Numbered from the stretch's first letter, positions 1-6,749 are shown. The stretch: DNA of 7,135 nt from an uncultured Verrucomicrobiota bacterium (GCA_946612175.1 CAMOEO010000157.1:1-7135); one strand, 5' to 3'. Made by a program: numbers and translations. The notes: generated by a model from the letters alone, not told the origin.

Positions 1-1847
1 CCCGCCACGTCTGCCGCTACCACTACACGGCCGAGTCCTGGGACCCGAAGACCGGCACCGCCCGCGCCACGCGCCGCGCCGTCCTCTACGGGCTCGTCGT
101 CCAGGACGGCGTCCGCTGCGACATCTCCCGCGTCAATCCCGCCCTCTGCCGCGAGATCTTCATCCGCGAGGGCCTCGTCGGCGGCGCCTTCCCCAAGCCC
201 GTCCCCGAGATCGTCCGCCGCAACCTCGAGATCGCCGCCGCCCGCACCGACGCCGCCCGCAAGACCCGCGCCCTCTCCCCCGACCTCGAGACCGACGCCC
301 TCTGCGCCCTCTGGGACGAGCGCCTCCCCGCCCAGTGCGTCAACGTCGCCGCCCTCCGCGACTGGCTCTCCCGCGTCCCGCCCTCCGAGGCCGAACGCCT
401 CCTCCTTCCCCGCCCCGAAGGCGGGACCCGCCCCGCCTCGCGCGGCGACTTCCCCGACTACGCCGAGCTCTTCGTCTCCGGGCCGGGCCTCCCCGCCGGC
501 GGCCGCCTTCGCCTCCCCCTCTCCTACCGCCACGAACCCCGCGCCGAGGACGACGGCATCACCTGCTCCGTCCCCCCCGAGGCCATCCCCCTGCTTCCCC
601 TCCTCGACGCCACCCGACTCGTCCCAGGCGCCCTCCCCGGCCTCGTCGCCTACCTGCTGCGCACCCTCCCGCACGCCCCGCTCTCCCTCCTCGCCGCCCG
701 CTGCGGCCACGCCCCGCGCTCGTTCGACACCGACGCCCTCGCCCGCCTCGTCGCCGAGCGCCTTCCTCCCGAAGGCCCCCTTCCCGGCGCCCTTGTCGAA
801 ACCCTCTCCCGCGACTTCGGCGTCCGCCTCCCGCGCGACACCTGGCTCGCCTCCGACCTCCCCCCGCAGTTCCGCCTCCGCTGGCGCGTCGTCGACGACC
901 GCGGCCGCGAGCGCTTCGCCTCGCGCGACCTCGCCGAGATCCTCGCCTTCCGCGCCGAATACGACCGCCTCGCCCCCGGCGCCCTCCCCTCCCGCGAGGA
1001 CCTCGCCTTCCGCGGCGGCTTCCGCGAAATCGCCTCCCTCCGCCGGCTCGCCGACTGCCCCGCCCTCCCCGACCGCGTCGTCCTCGGCCGCATCGGCTCC
1101 CGCGAGCTCCCCGCCCACCCCGCCCTCGCCGCGGAACGGGGCGGCGTCGCGCTCCGCCTCTTCCCGACCGCCGCCGCCGCCCGCGACGCCCACTCCGCCG
1201 GCGCCGCCGCGCTCGCCGACCTCTCGCTCTCCCTCTCCCCCCCGCCCTCCGCCTCCCCGTTCGCGCGCGACGCCGCGCGCCGCGCCCTCGCCGAAGTCTT
1301 CGGCGACGCCCCGCCCCGCTCCGGCGCCGCCCTCGACGCGTGGGCCCGGCCCCGCGTCCCCGACTACCGCCGCCTCGCCCGCGACCTCCGCACCCTCGCC
1401 GAGGCCGTCGACGCCCTCGCCCGCGAATGCCTCGACGCCCTCGACGCCACCCCCGCCCTCGACCCCGCCACCGTCCGCGACGTTGCCGAACAGCTCGGCT
1501 GGCTCTGCCCGCCCGGCTTCGCCGCCCTCGTCCCCTCCGCCCGCCTCGCCGAGTACCCGCGCTACCTCGACGCCGTCCTCCGCCGCCTCCGCGCCGCCGC
1601 CTTCGACCCCGCCGGCGACCGTCGCCGCATGGCCCCCGTCCGCGAGGCCTGGGAGCGCTACGCCGCCCTCGTCCGCGACCGCGACGCCGCCCCGCCCTTC
1701 GACGAGGACGCCGCCGAGCGCTACCGCTGGCTCGTCGAGGAGTACCGCGTCGCCGTCTTCGCCCAGGCCCTCGGCACCGCCGTCCCCGCCTCCCTCCCCC
1801 GGCTCGAGCGCCTCTGGGCCGAGGTCGTCGGATCCCCCGCCCGATAG
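1..1847 (+). CDS. hrpA: ATP-dependent RNA helicase HrpA, C-terminal part (5' end outside window)
   Basis: The reading frame is open from base 3 to a TAG at 1845-1847 (614 residues visible) and has no start, so the gene begins upstream. HrpA is a DEAH-box RNA helicase; in E. coli it acts in mRNA processing and rescue of stalled ribosomes. The visible part holds no helicase motif. It covers the end of the OB-like region and the family-specific C-terminal domain (DUF3418). Landmarks are LYGL followed by PALCREIFIREGLVGG (residues 46-61), LPLSYRHEPRAEDDGIT (171-187), and the C-terminal block RWLVEEYRVAVFAQALGT (575-592), all recalled as characteristic of HrpA. Full-length HrpA is about 1300 residues, so roughly 2 kb, including the ATPase core, should lie to the left. 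Codon use is extreme: nearly every third base is C (CTC for Leu, GCC, CGC, GTC), which keeps other frames open and makes long false ORFs. No terminator is visible after the stop. Confidence 0.93.
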   Translation, partial: RHVCRYHYTAESWDPKTGTARATRRAVLYGLVVQDGVRCDISRVNPALCREIFIREGLVGGAFPKPVPEIVRRNLEIAAARTDAARKTRALSPDLETDALCALWDERLPAQCVNVAALRDWLSRVPPSEAERLLLPRPEGGTRPASRGDFPDYAELFVSGPGLPAGGRLRLPLSYRHEPRAEDDGITCSVPPEAIPLLPLLDATRLVPGALPGLVAYLLRTLPHAPLSLLAARCGHAPRSFDTDALARLVAERLPPEGPLPGALVETLSRDFGVRLPRDTWLASDLPPQFRLRWRVVDDRGRERFASRDLAEILAFRAEYDRLAPGALPSREDLAFRGGFREIASLRRLADCPALPDRVVLGRIGSRELPAHPALAAERGGVALRLFPTAAAARDAHSAGAAALADLSLSLSPPPSASPFARDAARRALAEVFGDAPPRSGAALDAWARPRVPDYRRLARDLRTLAEAVDALARECLDALDATPALDPATVRDVAEQLGWLCPPGFAALVPSARLAEYPRYLDAVLRRLRAAAFDPAGDRRRMAPVREAWERYAALVRDRDAAPPFDEDAAERYRWLVEEYRVAVFAQALGTAVPASLPRLERLWAEVVGSPAR

Positions 1848-1850
1848 GGT

Positions 1851-1879
1851 TTGCCTCGCGGGGGGCGTTCTGGTATCAT
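1851..1879 (+). promoter_or_regulatory. Sigma70-like promoter for the acyl-CoA synthetase gene
   Basis: A -35 element TTGCCT (1851-1856) and a -10 element TATCAT (1874-1879) are separated by exactly 17 bp. The -10 is preceded by TGG, an extended -10 (TGn) signature. It begins 3 bp after the hrpA stop and predicts a start near 1886, giving a leader of about 26 nt before the ATG at 1912. The AT-rich hexamer stands out in this GC-rich sequence. Match to consensus is seen directly; activity is inferred. Confidence 0.7.
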
Positions 1880-1911
1880 CCCCCCAACGTCCAACGCACC
1901 CCGGAACGCCG

Positions 1912-3564
1912 ATGAAACCGATTCCCGAAATCCTCGCCGACAACGCGCGGCTCTACCCCGGCGAGACCGCCCTCGTCGAAATCAACCCCCAGGAGCTCGA
2001 GGCCCGCCACGCCACCTGGAAGGAGGCCTCCCTCATCGAGCCCTCCGCCCGCGACGCCTTCCGCTCCGAGATCACCTGGGCCGAGTTCGAGGAGAAGGCC
2101 AACCGCTTCGCCAACTTCCTCCTCACGCGCAACGTGAAGAAGGGCGACAAGGTCGCGATCCTCCTCATGAACTGCCTCGAGTGGCTCCCGATCTACTTCG
2201 GCGCCCTCCGCACCGGCGCGCTCGCCGTCCCGCTCAACTTCCGCTACGCAGCCGACGAGATCCGGTACTGCGTCGACCTGGCGGACGCCTCCGTCCTCGT
2301 CTTCGGCCCCGAGTTCACGGGACGCGTCGAGCAGATCGCCGACCAGATGCCCAAGGTGAAGACGCTGCTCTACGTCGGCGACGACCGCCCCACCTTCGCC
2401 GAGAGCTACCGCGACCTCGTCGCCTACTGCTCCTCCCGCCGCCCCGAGATCCCCCTCTCCCTCGACGACGACGCCGCCATCTACTACTCCTCCGGCACCA
2501 CCGGCTTCCCCAAGGCCATCGTCCTGCGCCACCGCGCCCTCGCCCAGAGCTGCGAGGTGGAGCGCGCCCACCACGGCCAGACCCACGACGACGTCTTCCT
2601 CTGCATCCCGCCGCTCTACCACACCGGCGCCAAGATGCACTGGTTCGGCAGCTTCCTCGTCGGCGGCAAGGCGGTCCTCCTCCGCGGCGTCAAGCCCGAG
2701 TGGATCCTCCGCGCCGCCTCGGAGGAGAAGTGCTCCATCGTCTGGCTCCTCGTGCCCTGGGCGCAGGACATCCTCGACGCGATCGACCGCGGCGAGATCG
2801 ACCTCTCCGAGTACGACCTCTCGCGCTGGCGCCTCATGCACATCGGCGCGCAGCCCGTCCCGCCCTCGCTCATCCAGCGCTGGAAGAAGGTCTTCCCGGC
2901 ACACCAGTACGACACCAACTACGGCCTCTCCGAATCGACCGGCCCCGGCTGCGTCCACCTCGGCGTCGAGAACATCGCGCACGTCGGCGCGATCGGCGTC
3001 CCGGGCCACGGCTGGGAGACGAAGATCGTCGGCCCCGCCCCCGAGCGCGCCCCCGTCGCGCGCGGCGAGGTGGGCGAGCTGGCGGTCCGCGGCCCCGGCG
3101 TGATGAAGGAGTACTACAAGGACCCGAAGGCCACCGCCGAGGTGCTCGACGCCGAGGGCTGGCTCTACACCGGCGACATGGCGATGCAGGACCCCGAGGG
3201 CTTCATCTACCTCGTGGACCGCAAGAAGGACGTCATCATCACCGGCGGCGAGAACCTCTACCCGGTCCAGATCGAGGACTTCCTCCGCGGCCACGACGCG
3301 ATCAAGGACGTCGCGGTGATCGGCCTGCCCGACCCGCGCCTCGGCGAGATCGCGGCGGCCGTGATCGAGGTCAAGACCGGCGCAGAGCTCACGGAGGGCG
3401 ACGTGGACGAGTTCTGCAAGGGCCTCCCCCGCTACAAGCGCCCGCGCAAGATCATCTTCGCCCCCGTCCCCCGCAACCCGACGGGCAAGATCGAGAAGCC
3501 CGTCCTCCGCAGGCGCTACTGCGGCGACGAGGCGCTCGTCGCGCAGCAGGTCGGCCTCAAGTAG
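1912..3564 (+). CDS. AMP-dependent acyl-CoA synthetase (long/medium-chain fatty acid-CoA ligase type)
   Basis: This 550-residue member of the ANL adenylate-forming superfamily should activate a carboxylic acid with ATP to an acyl-AMP and then transfer it to CoA, in the cytoplasm. The signature motifs are in order: phosphate-binding loop SSGTTGFPK (193-201), YGLSEST (337-343), YTGD (419-422), hinge DRKKD (436-440), ITGGENLYP (443-451), and NPTGK (522-526) with the likely catalytic Lys526. Length is normal and the domain is complete. Two details differ from the commonest form: the Gly after PK in the phosphate loop is Ala (PKAIV), and about 25 charged residues (26-50) precede the usual ITWAEF block. 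The ATG at 1912 is chosen because it starts family-like sequence and follows a good promoter; the frame is open far upstream, but that part is low-complexity hrpA shadow. Only a weak GGAA lies before the start. The substrate cannot be read from sequence; a fatty or aromatic acid is possible. No beta-oxidation or lipid genes adjoin it. Confidence 0.92.
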   Translation: MKPIPEILADNARLYPGETALVEINPQELEARHATWKEASLIEPSARDAFRSEITWAEFEEKANRFANFLLTRNVKKGDKVAILLMNCLEWLPIYFGALRTGALAVPLNFRYAADEIRYCVDLADASVLVFGPEFTGRVEQIADQMPKVKTLLYVGDDRPTFAESYRDLVAYCSSRRPEIPLSLDDDAAIYYSSGTTGFPKAIVLRHRALAQSCEVERAHHGQTHDDVFLCIPPLYHTGAKMHWFGSFLVGGKAVLLRGVKPEWILRAASEEKCSIVWLLVPWAQDILDAIDRGEIDLSEYDLSRWRLMHIGAQPVPPSLIQRWKKVFPAHQYDTNYGLSESTGPGCVHLGVENIAHVGAIGVPGHGWETKIVGPAPERAPVARGEVGELAVRGPGVMKEYYKDPKATAEVLDAEGWLYTGDMAMQDPEGFIYLVDRKKDVIITGGENLYPVQIEDFLRGHDAIKDVAVIGLPDPRLGEIAAAVIEVKTGAELTEGDVDEFCKGLPRYKRPRKIIFAPVPRNPTGKIEKPVLRRRYCGDEALVAQQVGLK

Positions 3565-3613
3565 CCGCCCCGCCCTCCCCCGCCTTCCCCTGCGCGCGCC
3601 CCGCCCGATCGCC

Positions 3614-3658
3614 CCGCGGCCGGCCCTCCGGTGCCACCGGCGAACCTTCCGGCCGCGG
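3614..3658 (+). terminator. Nested GC-rich inverted repeat between acyl-CoA synthetase and U32-like gene
   Basis: A perfect 10-bp inverted repeat, CCGCGGCCGG (3614-3623) and CCGGCCGCGG (3649-3658), encloses a second one, CCGGTG (3628-3633) and CACCGG (3635-3640). The RNA would form a long stem capped by a small inner hairpin. It begins about 50 nt after the synthetase stop and ends 20 nt before the next ATG. Only a short T stretch (GCGTTTCG) follows, so it may be an intrinsic terminator of weak type, or a 5' leader structure of the downstream gene if transcription reads through. Confidence 0.45.
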
Positions 3659-3678
3659 CGTGCGTTTCGATCGTAGAG

Positions 3679-4713
3679 ATGAATCCTCCCCGCAAGAACC
3701 TGGCCGTCGGCCATTTCTACAACGCCCCGTTCCGCGAGGCGTGCGCCCCCTTCCTCCCCCGCATCGCAGAGGTCTTCTTCGCCTGGCCCGGCGTCCTCTC
3801 CTGCCGCCCCGCGCCGACGTTCACCCCCGAGGTCCGCGCGCGGCTCCTGGACGACCTGCGCTGGGCGCGCGAGAACGGCCTGCGCCTCGACACGCTCTTC
3901 AACGCGAACTGCTACGGCGACGAGGCGATCAGCCCCGAGCTCGCCGACTTCGTGACGAAGGTCCTGCGCGAGATGGACGCCGAGGGGCTCTTCCCCGACG
4001 TCGTCACCACCACATCCCCCTTCGTCGCCCGCGTGCTGCGCGTGCGCTTCCCGTCGGTGCGCGTTCGCGCGTCCGTCAACATGCGCATCCACGGCACGGT
4101 CGGCTTCGACTACGCGGACGACCTCTTCGACGAGTTCTACCTCTCGCGCGAGCGCCAGCGCGACCTCGCCTACGCCCGCCGCGTCGCGCAGTGGGCGCGG
4201 GAGCGCGGGAAGGTCGTCGGCATGCAGGTGAACAGCGGCTGCCTCCGGCAGTGCCCGTTCCAGACCTTCCACGACAACCTCCACGGCCACGGCGACGGCC
4301 GCCGCCCCCGGGACGTCGAGACGGCGAAGGCGTTCGACTTCTCCTTCTTCCGCTGCAGGACGCACTACGCCCGCGGCGGCGACGCGCTCGAGGACTTCCT
4401 CCGCGCCACCTGGATCCGCCCGGAGGACGTCCCGCTCTGGGAGGAGGCCGGCATCTCGCTCTTCAAGGTCGCCATCCGCCGCCACACGACCCCCGTCGAG
4501 ACGCTGCGCGCCTACGCGGAGTATTCCTTCGACGGCAACCTCCTCTCCCTCATGGACCCGGATCACAGCGCCGCCTTCGCCCCGCGCATCGTCGACAACC
4601 GCCGCTTCCCGGCGGACTGGGCGACCTCCGGCGTCGGCGCGCTCTGCGCGGACGACTGCACGCGCTGCGGCCGCTGCGCCGAGGTCTTCCGCCGCGTCTG
4701 CGTCGAACCCTAG
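3679..4713 (+). CDS. U32-peptidase-like iron-sulfur protein, function unknown
   Basis: This 344-residue protein resembles the U32 'peptidase' family (COG0826 group), whose studied members such as UbiU/UbiV and the tRNA/rRNA hydroxylation proteins bind an iron-sulfur cluster rather than act as proven proteases. The pattern is N-terminal NLAVGHFYNAP (7-17), NANCYGDE (75-82), VNMRIHG (133-139), then VNSGCLRQCPFQTFHDN (184-200) with Cys188 and Cys192, FFRCRTHY (223-230) with Cys226, and WIRPEDV..WEEAGISLFKVA (245-265). The C-terminus carries C-x3-C-x2-C-x2-C-x7-C (Cys323, 327, 330, 333, 341), which looks like a ferredoxin-type cluster site. No signal peptide or membrane segment is seen, so it is probably cytoplasmic. 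The ATG at 3679 is preferred over an in-frame GTG at 3631, which lies inside the inverted repeat and adds non-family residues. No clear promoter or Shine-Dalgarno sequence precedes it. Family assignment comes from recalled motifs, and the substrate is unknown. A radical-SAM enzyme was considered, but no CxxxCxxC motif sits near the N-terminus. Confidence 0.75.
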   Translation: MNPPRKNLAVGHFYNAPFREACAPFLPRIAEVFFAWPGVLSCRPAPTFTPEVRARLLDDLRWARENGLRLDTLFNANCYGDEAISPELADFVTKVLREMDAEGLFPDVVTTTSPFVARVLRVRFPSVRVRASVNMRIHGTVGFDYADDLFDEFYLSRERQRDLAYARRVAQWARERGKVVGMQVNSGCLRQCPFQTFHDNLHGHGDGRRPRDVETAKAFDFSFFRCRTHYARGGDALEDFLRATWIRPEDVPLWEEAGISLFKVAIRRHTTPVETLRAYAEYSFDGNLLSLMDPDHSAAFAPRIVDNRRFPADWATSGVGALCADDCTRCGRCAEVFRRVCVEP

Positions 4714-4747
4714 CGCGCCCCGTCCCCGCCCCGCGGCCCGCCGGATG

Positions 4748-4778
4748 GCGCGGCGCACCGCGCGAGCGCGCGCCGCGC
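4748..4778 (+). terminator. GC-rich hairpin after the U32-like gene (possible terminator)
   Basis: GCGCGGCGC (4748-4756) and GCGCCGCGC (4770-4778) form a perfect 9-bp stem with a 13-nt loop. It lies 35 nt after the U32-like stop and 11 nt before the -35 of the next promoter. No T-run follows, so termination would be of the weak or Rho-assisted kind. In such GC-rich sequence chance hairpins are common. Confidence 0.35.
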
Positions 4779-4789
4779 GACGGAAACGA

Positions 4790-4818
4790 TTGCAACGGGG
4801 ACGGGGAACGGGTAGAAT
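4790..4818 (+). promoter_or_regulatory. Sigma70-like promoter for the L,D-transpeptidase gene
   Basis: TTGCAA (4790-4795) and TAGAAT (4813-4818) are spaced by 17 bp, a close match to TTGACA/TATAAT. The predicted transcription start, about 7 nt beyond the -10, falls at or next to the A of the ATG at 4826. The mRNA would then have essentially no 5' leader. This also argues against using the in-frame ATG at 4817, which overlaps the -10 itself. Confidence 0.75.
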
Positions 4819-4825
4819 GGTGCGC

Positions 4826-5554
4826 ATGACACGACTTCTCCGCCCCGGAGCCGCCGCCCTCGCCTTCGCGATCGCCCTCGCCGGGTGTTCGCCCCCGGCG
4901 GCGAGGGAGCCCGCGGTCCCCCTGTCCGCCCCGACGCCTCCCCCCATGCCCTCCGACCCCTCGCCCCTTCCCGCCCCCGCCGCCCGCTCCGCCCGCGACG
5001 ACTTCTTCCTCTCCCGGGAGGAGGGACGGGAACTCCACCGCGAGGCGAGGCGGCGCGGAATGCCGCCGACCGGGGCGCTGCTCGTGGTCGACGTCGCTCG
5101 GCAGCGCGTGGCGCTCGTCGGCAAGAACGGGCCGGTGCGCGAGTTCGCGGTCTCGACCTCGAAGTTCGGGACGGGCTCCGCGCCGGGCTCCAACCGGACG
5201 CCGCTCGGCTGGCACCGCGTCGCGGAGCGCTTCGGCGCAGGATCCGCGCCGGGCGCGGTCTTCGTTTCGCGCCGGACGACGGGACGTGTCGTCCCCCCGT
5301 CCCAATGGCGCGCGCCGTCTCCGGCCGAGGACCTGGTGCTGACGCGCGTCCTCTGGCTCGAGGGGCTGGAGCCGGGGCTCAACCGCGGGCCGGGCGTCGA
5401 CAGCCACGACCGGTGCATCTACCTTCACGGCACCAACCAGGAGCAGCTGCTCGGCTCGCCGGCGTCCCACGGGTGCATCCGCCTCTCCAACGCGGACGCG
5501 ATCCGCCTCTTCGACCTCCTCGAGGGCGAGGAGGCCTTCTGCCTGATCCGCTGA
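4826..5554 (+). CDS. L,D-transpeptidase (YkuD domain) lipoprotein
   Basis: This 242-residue secreted enzyme should act on peptidoglycan: either making 3-3 crosslinks between stem peptides or attaching proteins to them. It starts with a lipoprotein signal, Arg-containing n-region then a hydrophobic stretch ending in the lipobox LAGC with Cys21 as the acylated residue; Ser follows, compatible with outer-membrane placement by E. coli rules. Residues 22-55 are a Pro/Ala-rich linker. The YkuD domain runs from about 83 (GALLVVDVARQRVAL) to the end. Its signature is IYLHGTNQEQLLG (198-210) with His201, followed by SHGCIRL (214-220) with His215 and the nucleophile Cys217. All catalytic residues are present. 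The start at 4826 gives a clean signal peptide and sits just after a strong promoter; 4817 (three more residues) is the alternative. There is no LysM or other peptidoglycan-binding domain. It is convergent with the beta-barrel gene downstream. Confidence in family is high; which reaction it performs is not visible. Confidence 0.93.
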   Translation: MTRLLRPGAAALAFAIALAGCSPPAAREPAVPLSAPTPPPMPSDPSPLPAPAARSARDDFFLSREEGRELHREARRRGMPPTGALLVVDVARQRVALVGKNGPVREFAVSTSKFGTGSAPGSNRTPLGWHRVAERFGAGSAPGAVFVSRRTTGRVVPPSQWRAPSPAEDLVLTRVLWLEGLEPGLNRGPGVDSHDRCIYLHGTNQEQLLGSPASHGCIRLSNADAIRLFDLLEGEEAFCLIR

Positions 5555-5571
5555 ATCCAGGAATGCAGCCG

Positions 5572-5593
5572 GCCGCCGCGCAACCGCGGCGGC
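5572..5593. terminator. Hairpin in the convergent gap (possible bidirectional terminator)
   Basis: GCCGCCGCG (5572-5580), a 4-nt CAAC loop and CGCGGCGGC (5585-5593) make a perfect 9-bp stem between the ends of the L,D-transpeptidase (stop 5554) and the beta-barrel gene (stop 5609 on the other strand). Placement between two converging genes fits a shared terminator. Neither side has a T-run, so efficiency is uncertain. Confidence 0.5.
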
Positions 5594-5608
5594 GCCGCCC
5601 CGCCCGGC

Positions 5609-6415
5609 CTAGAAGACGTAGGAGCCCGTCAGGGCGACCGTGAGGTGGTCGAGCGTGAAGTCGCCCCCCTGCACCGACTGGAAGCTGCCCTTGCGGCGGT
5701 AGCCGAACTCGCAGTCGGGCTCGAGCCAGGTGTGGCGGAGGGAAAGGTCGACCTCGAAGTTCGCGTCCGGCCGCCACGAGACGCCGGCGGCGAGCGTCAC
5801 GCCGAACGAGTCGTCGACCTGGATCTCGCGATACCGGCCGTCGGCCGTGCGATCGCGCGGGGAACCGTAGTAGGCCCAGGATGCCTGGTCCGCATAGCCG
5901 AGATTCCACCAGGTGTCCTCGTTGAAATCGGCGAAGCCGTAGACGAGGCCCCCGCCGGCATGGAGGAAGACGGTCTCGTCGCATACCGGCCAGAGCCCCT
6001 CGACCAGCAACTGCGGGCCCGACACCTCCACGTTGCCGTCGCTGTGCCGCGTGGGAGTGTTGTAGTTGCGCGTGCGCCCCGAGACGTGGTCGATCGAAAG
6101 CGTGACGCGGAGGTTGCGCGCGGCCCAGTAGCGAAGCTCCGGGAGGACGTAGACGGGATCCTCGTCGTCCAGCTTGTAGATGAAGCCGACGAACGTCTTG
6201 TGCGCCGGCTCGTTCTCCGGGCGCTTGGCATCGGTGAGCACGGAGCCGGCAAGGCCGAGGCCGAGGGTGAGCCGGTCCTTGATCCAGGTATCGTAGAATC
6301 CACCGGCGGGCTCGAGGGCGGGCGCGGCGGAAACGGTTCCGGATGCGGGGGCGGCGGCGAGGGACGGAAGCGTGGCCGCGGCGAGAAGCGCGGCGAGAAG
6401 GTGTTGTGTTTTCAT
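5609..6415 (-). CDS. Predicted outer-membrane beta-barrel protein with signal peptide
   Basis: The 268-residue product begins with a Sec signal peptide (Lys2, hydrophobic core about 6-19, likely cleavage after the LAAA run near residue 22). The mature part shows alternating hydrophobic/polar strands rich in aromatic residues and Gly, for example RLTLGLGLAGSVL (48-60), LRVTLSIDHV (102-111), TVFLHAGGGLVYGF (148-161), FGVTLAAGVSW (204-214), FEVDLSLRHTWL (220-231) and LTVALTGSYVF (258-268). It ends in Phe, the usual C-terminal signal for barrel insertion by the Bam machinery. Cys145 and Cys235 could form a disulfide. No named family is recognised with certainty; an OmpW-like or small porin-like barrel is possible. 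The start at 6415 is chosen because it opens the signal peptide; the frame extends to 6811 without signal-like sequence. Its ATG overlaps the stop of the TrpR-like gene (ATGA), so it is probably translated from that mRNA. The sequence before the ATG is C-rich, with no Shine-Dalgarno. Confidence 0.82.
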   Translation of the reverse strand: MKTQHLLAALLAAATLPSLAAAPASGTVSAAPALEPAGGFYDTWIKDRLTLGLGLAGSVLTDAKRPENEPAHKTFVGFIYKLDDEDPVYVLPELRYWAARNLRVTLSIDHVSGRTRNYNTPTRHSDGNVEVSGPQLLVEGLWPVCDETVFLHAGGGLVYGFADFNEDTWWNLGYADQASWAYYGSPRDRTADGRYREIQVDDSFGVTLAAGVSWRPDANFEVDLSLRHTWLEPDCEFGYRRKGSFQSVQGGDFTLDHLTVALTGSYVF

Positions 6416-6741
6416 GGGGATGTGCGGGGGGAATGGGGGGCGGCCGCACGGATCACGGCGCGGCGGAGCATCGACGAGGGATCGCGGACGTAGCGGGCGC
6501 CGCGCGTGATCTTGCAGAGGCTCATCCGGAGCTCGCGCGCGATCGCGCGCTGCGATTTGCCGGCGAGCAGTTCGCGCGTCAGCGCCCAGCGCTTCGAGAG
6601 CTCCACGCACTCCGAAGGGGTGAAGAGCTCCTCCAGGAAGCGCTCGACGTCCGGCGCGGAGCGAATCCGCGCCACGGCGGCGGCGAGTTCCGCGAAGTCG
6701 GCCCGGGAGCCCTCGATCTCTTCTGGCGTGGTCTTGCGCAT
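6412..6741 (-). CDS. TrpR/YerC-family transcriptional regulator
   Basis: This 109-residue protein has the all-helical Trp-repressor fold signature: FLEELFTPSECVELSKRW (35-52), then the helix-turn-helix region LLAGKSQRAIARELRM (58-73) and SLCKITRGARYV (74-85). The ITRG segment aligns with the recognition helix of TrpR, by recall. Members bind DNA as dimers; TrpR itself needs tryptophan, but the effector of YerC-type relatives is not established. Length is normal for the family (about 100). The last 15 residues are rich in Ala/Arg/Pro and look unstructured. The ATG at 6741 is used; an in-frame GTG at 6759 overlaps the -10 element and is unlikely. No tryptophan biosynthesis genes lie in the window; instead the stop overlaps the start of a beta-barrel gene by 4 bp, suggesting one operon. 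A CTAG, the core of TrpR half-sites, sits in its own promoter, so autoregulation is conceivable but unproven. Confidence 0.85.
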   Translation of the reverse strand: MRKTTPEEIEGSRADFAELAAAVARIRSAPDVERFLEELFTPSECVELSKRWALTRELLAGKSQRAIARELRMSLCKITRGARYVRDPSSMLRRAVIRAAAPHSPRTSP

Positions 6742-6749
6742 GGGGGCGC

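Noticed and set aside
793..1911. N-terminal extension of the acyl-CoA synthetase by 373 codons
   Set aside because: The added sequence is low-complexity Pro/Ser/Ala/Thr inside hrpA; the family's own N-terminus begins at 1912, right after a promoter.
335..1915. 526-codon plus-strand frame rich in Pro and Arg
   Set aside because: It is the shifted shadow of hrpA: composition is almost only P, R, A and L with no domain signal, while the overlapping frame carries clear HrpA motifs.
3664..3680. Possible -10 (TAGAGA, 3674-3679) for the U32-like gene
   Set aside because: It overlaps the ATG, so transcripts would start inside the gene; the nearest -35-like TTCCGG (3647) is 21 bp away, too far.
4745..4825. 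Longer start for the L,D-transpeptidase
   Set aside because: It would put an Arg-rich segment before the lipoprotein signal and run through the hairpin and promoter.
1851..4829. 992-codon plus-strand frame
   Set aside because: Arg/Pro/His-rich shadow of the synthetase and the U32-like gene, running through their intergenic gap.
1876..5418. 1180-codon minus-strand frame antisense to three genes
   Set aside because: It is a product of the C-ending codon bias on the plus strand; the sequence is repetitive in D, E, V, A, G and R and crosses intergenic regions and known genes.
5645..6493. 282-codon plus-strand frame opposite the beta-barrel gene
   Set aside because: Antisense shadow; the minus-strand frame has a signal peptide, barrel strands and terminal Phe, while this one shows no family features.
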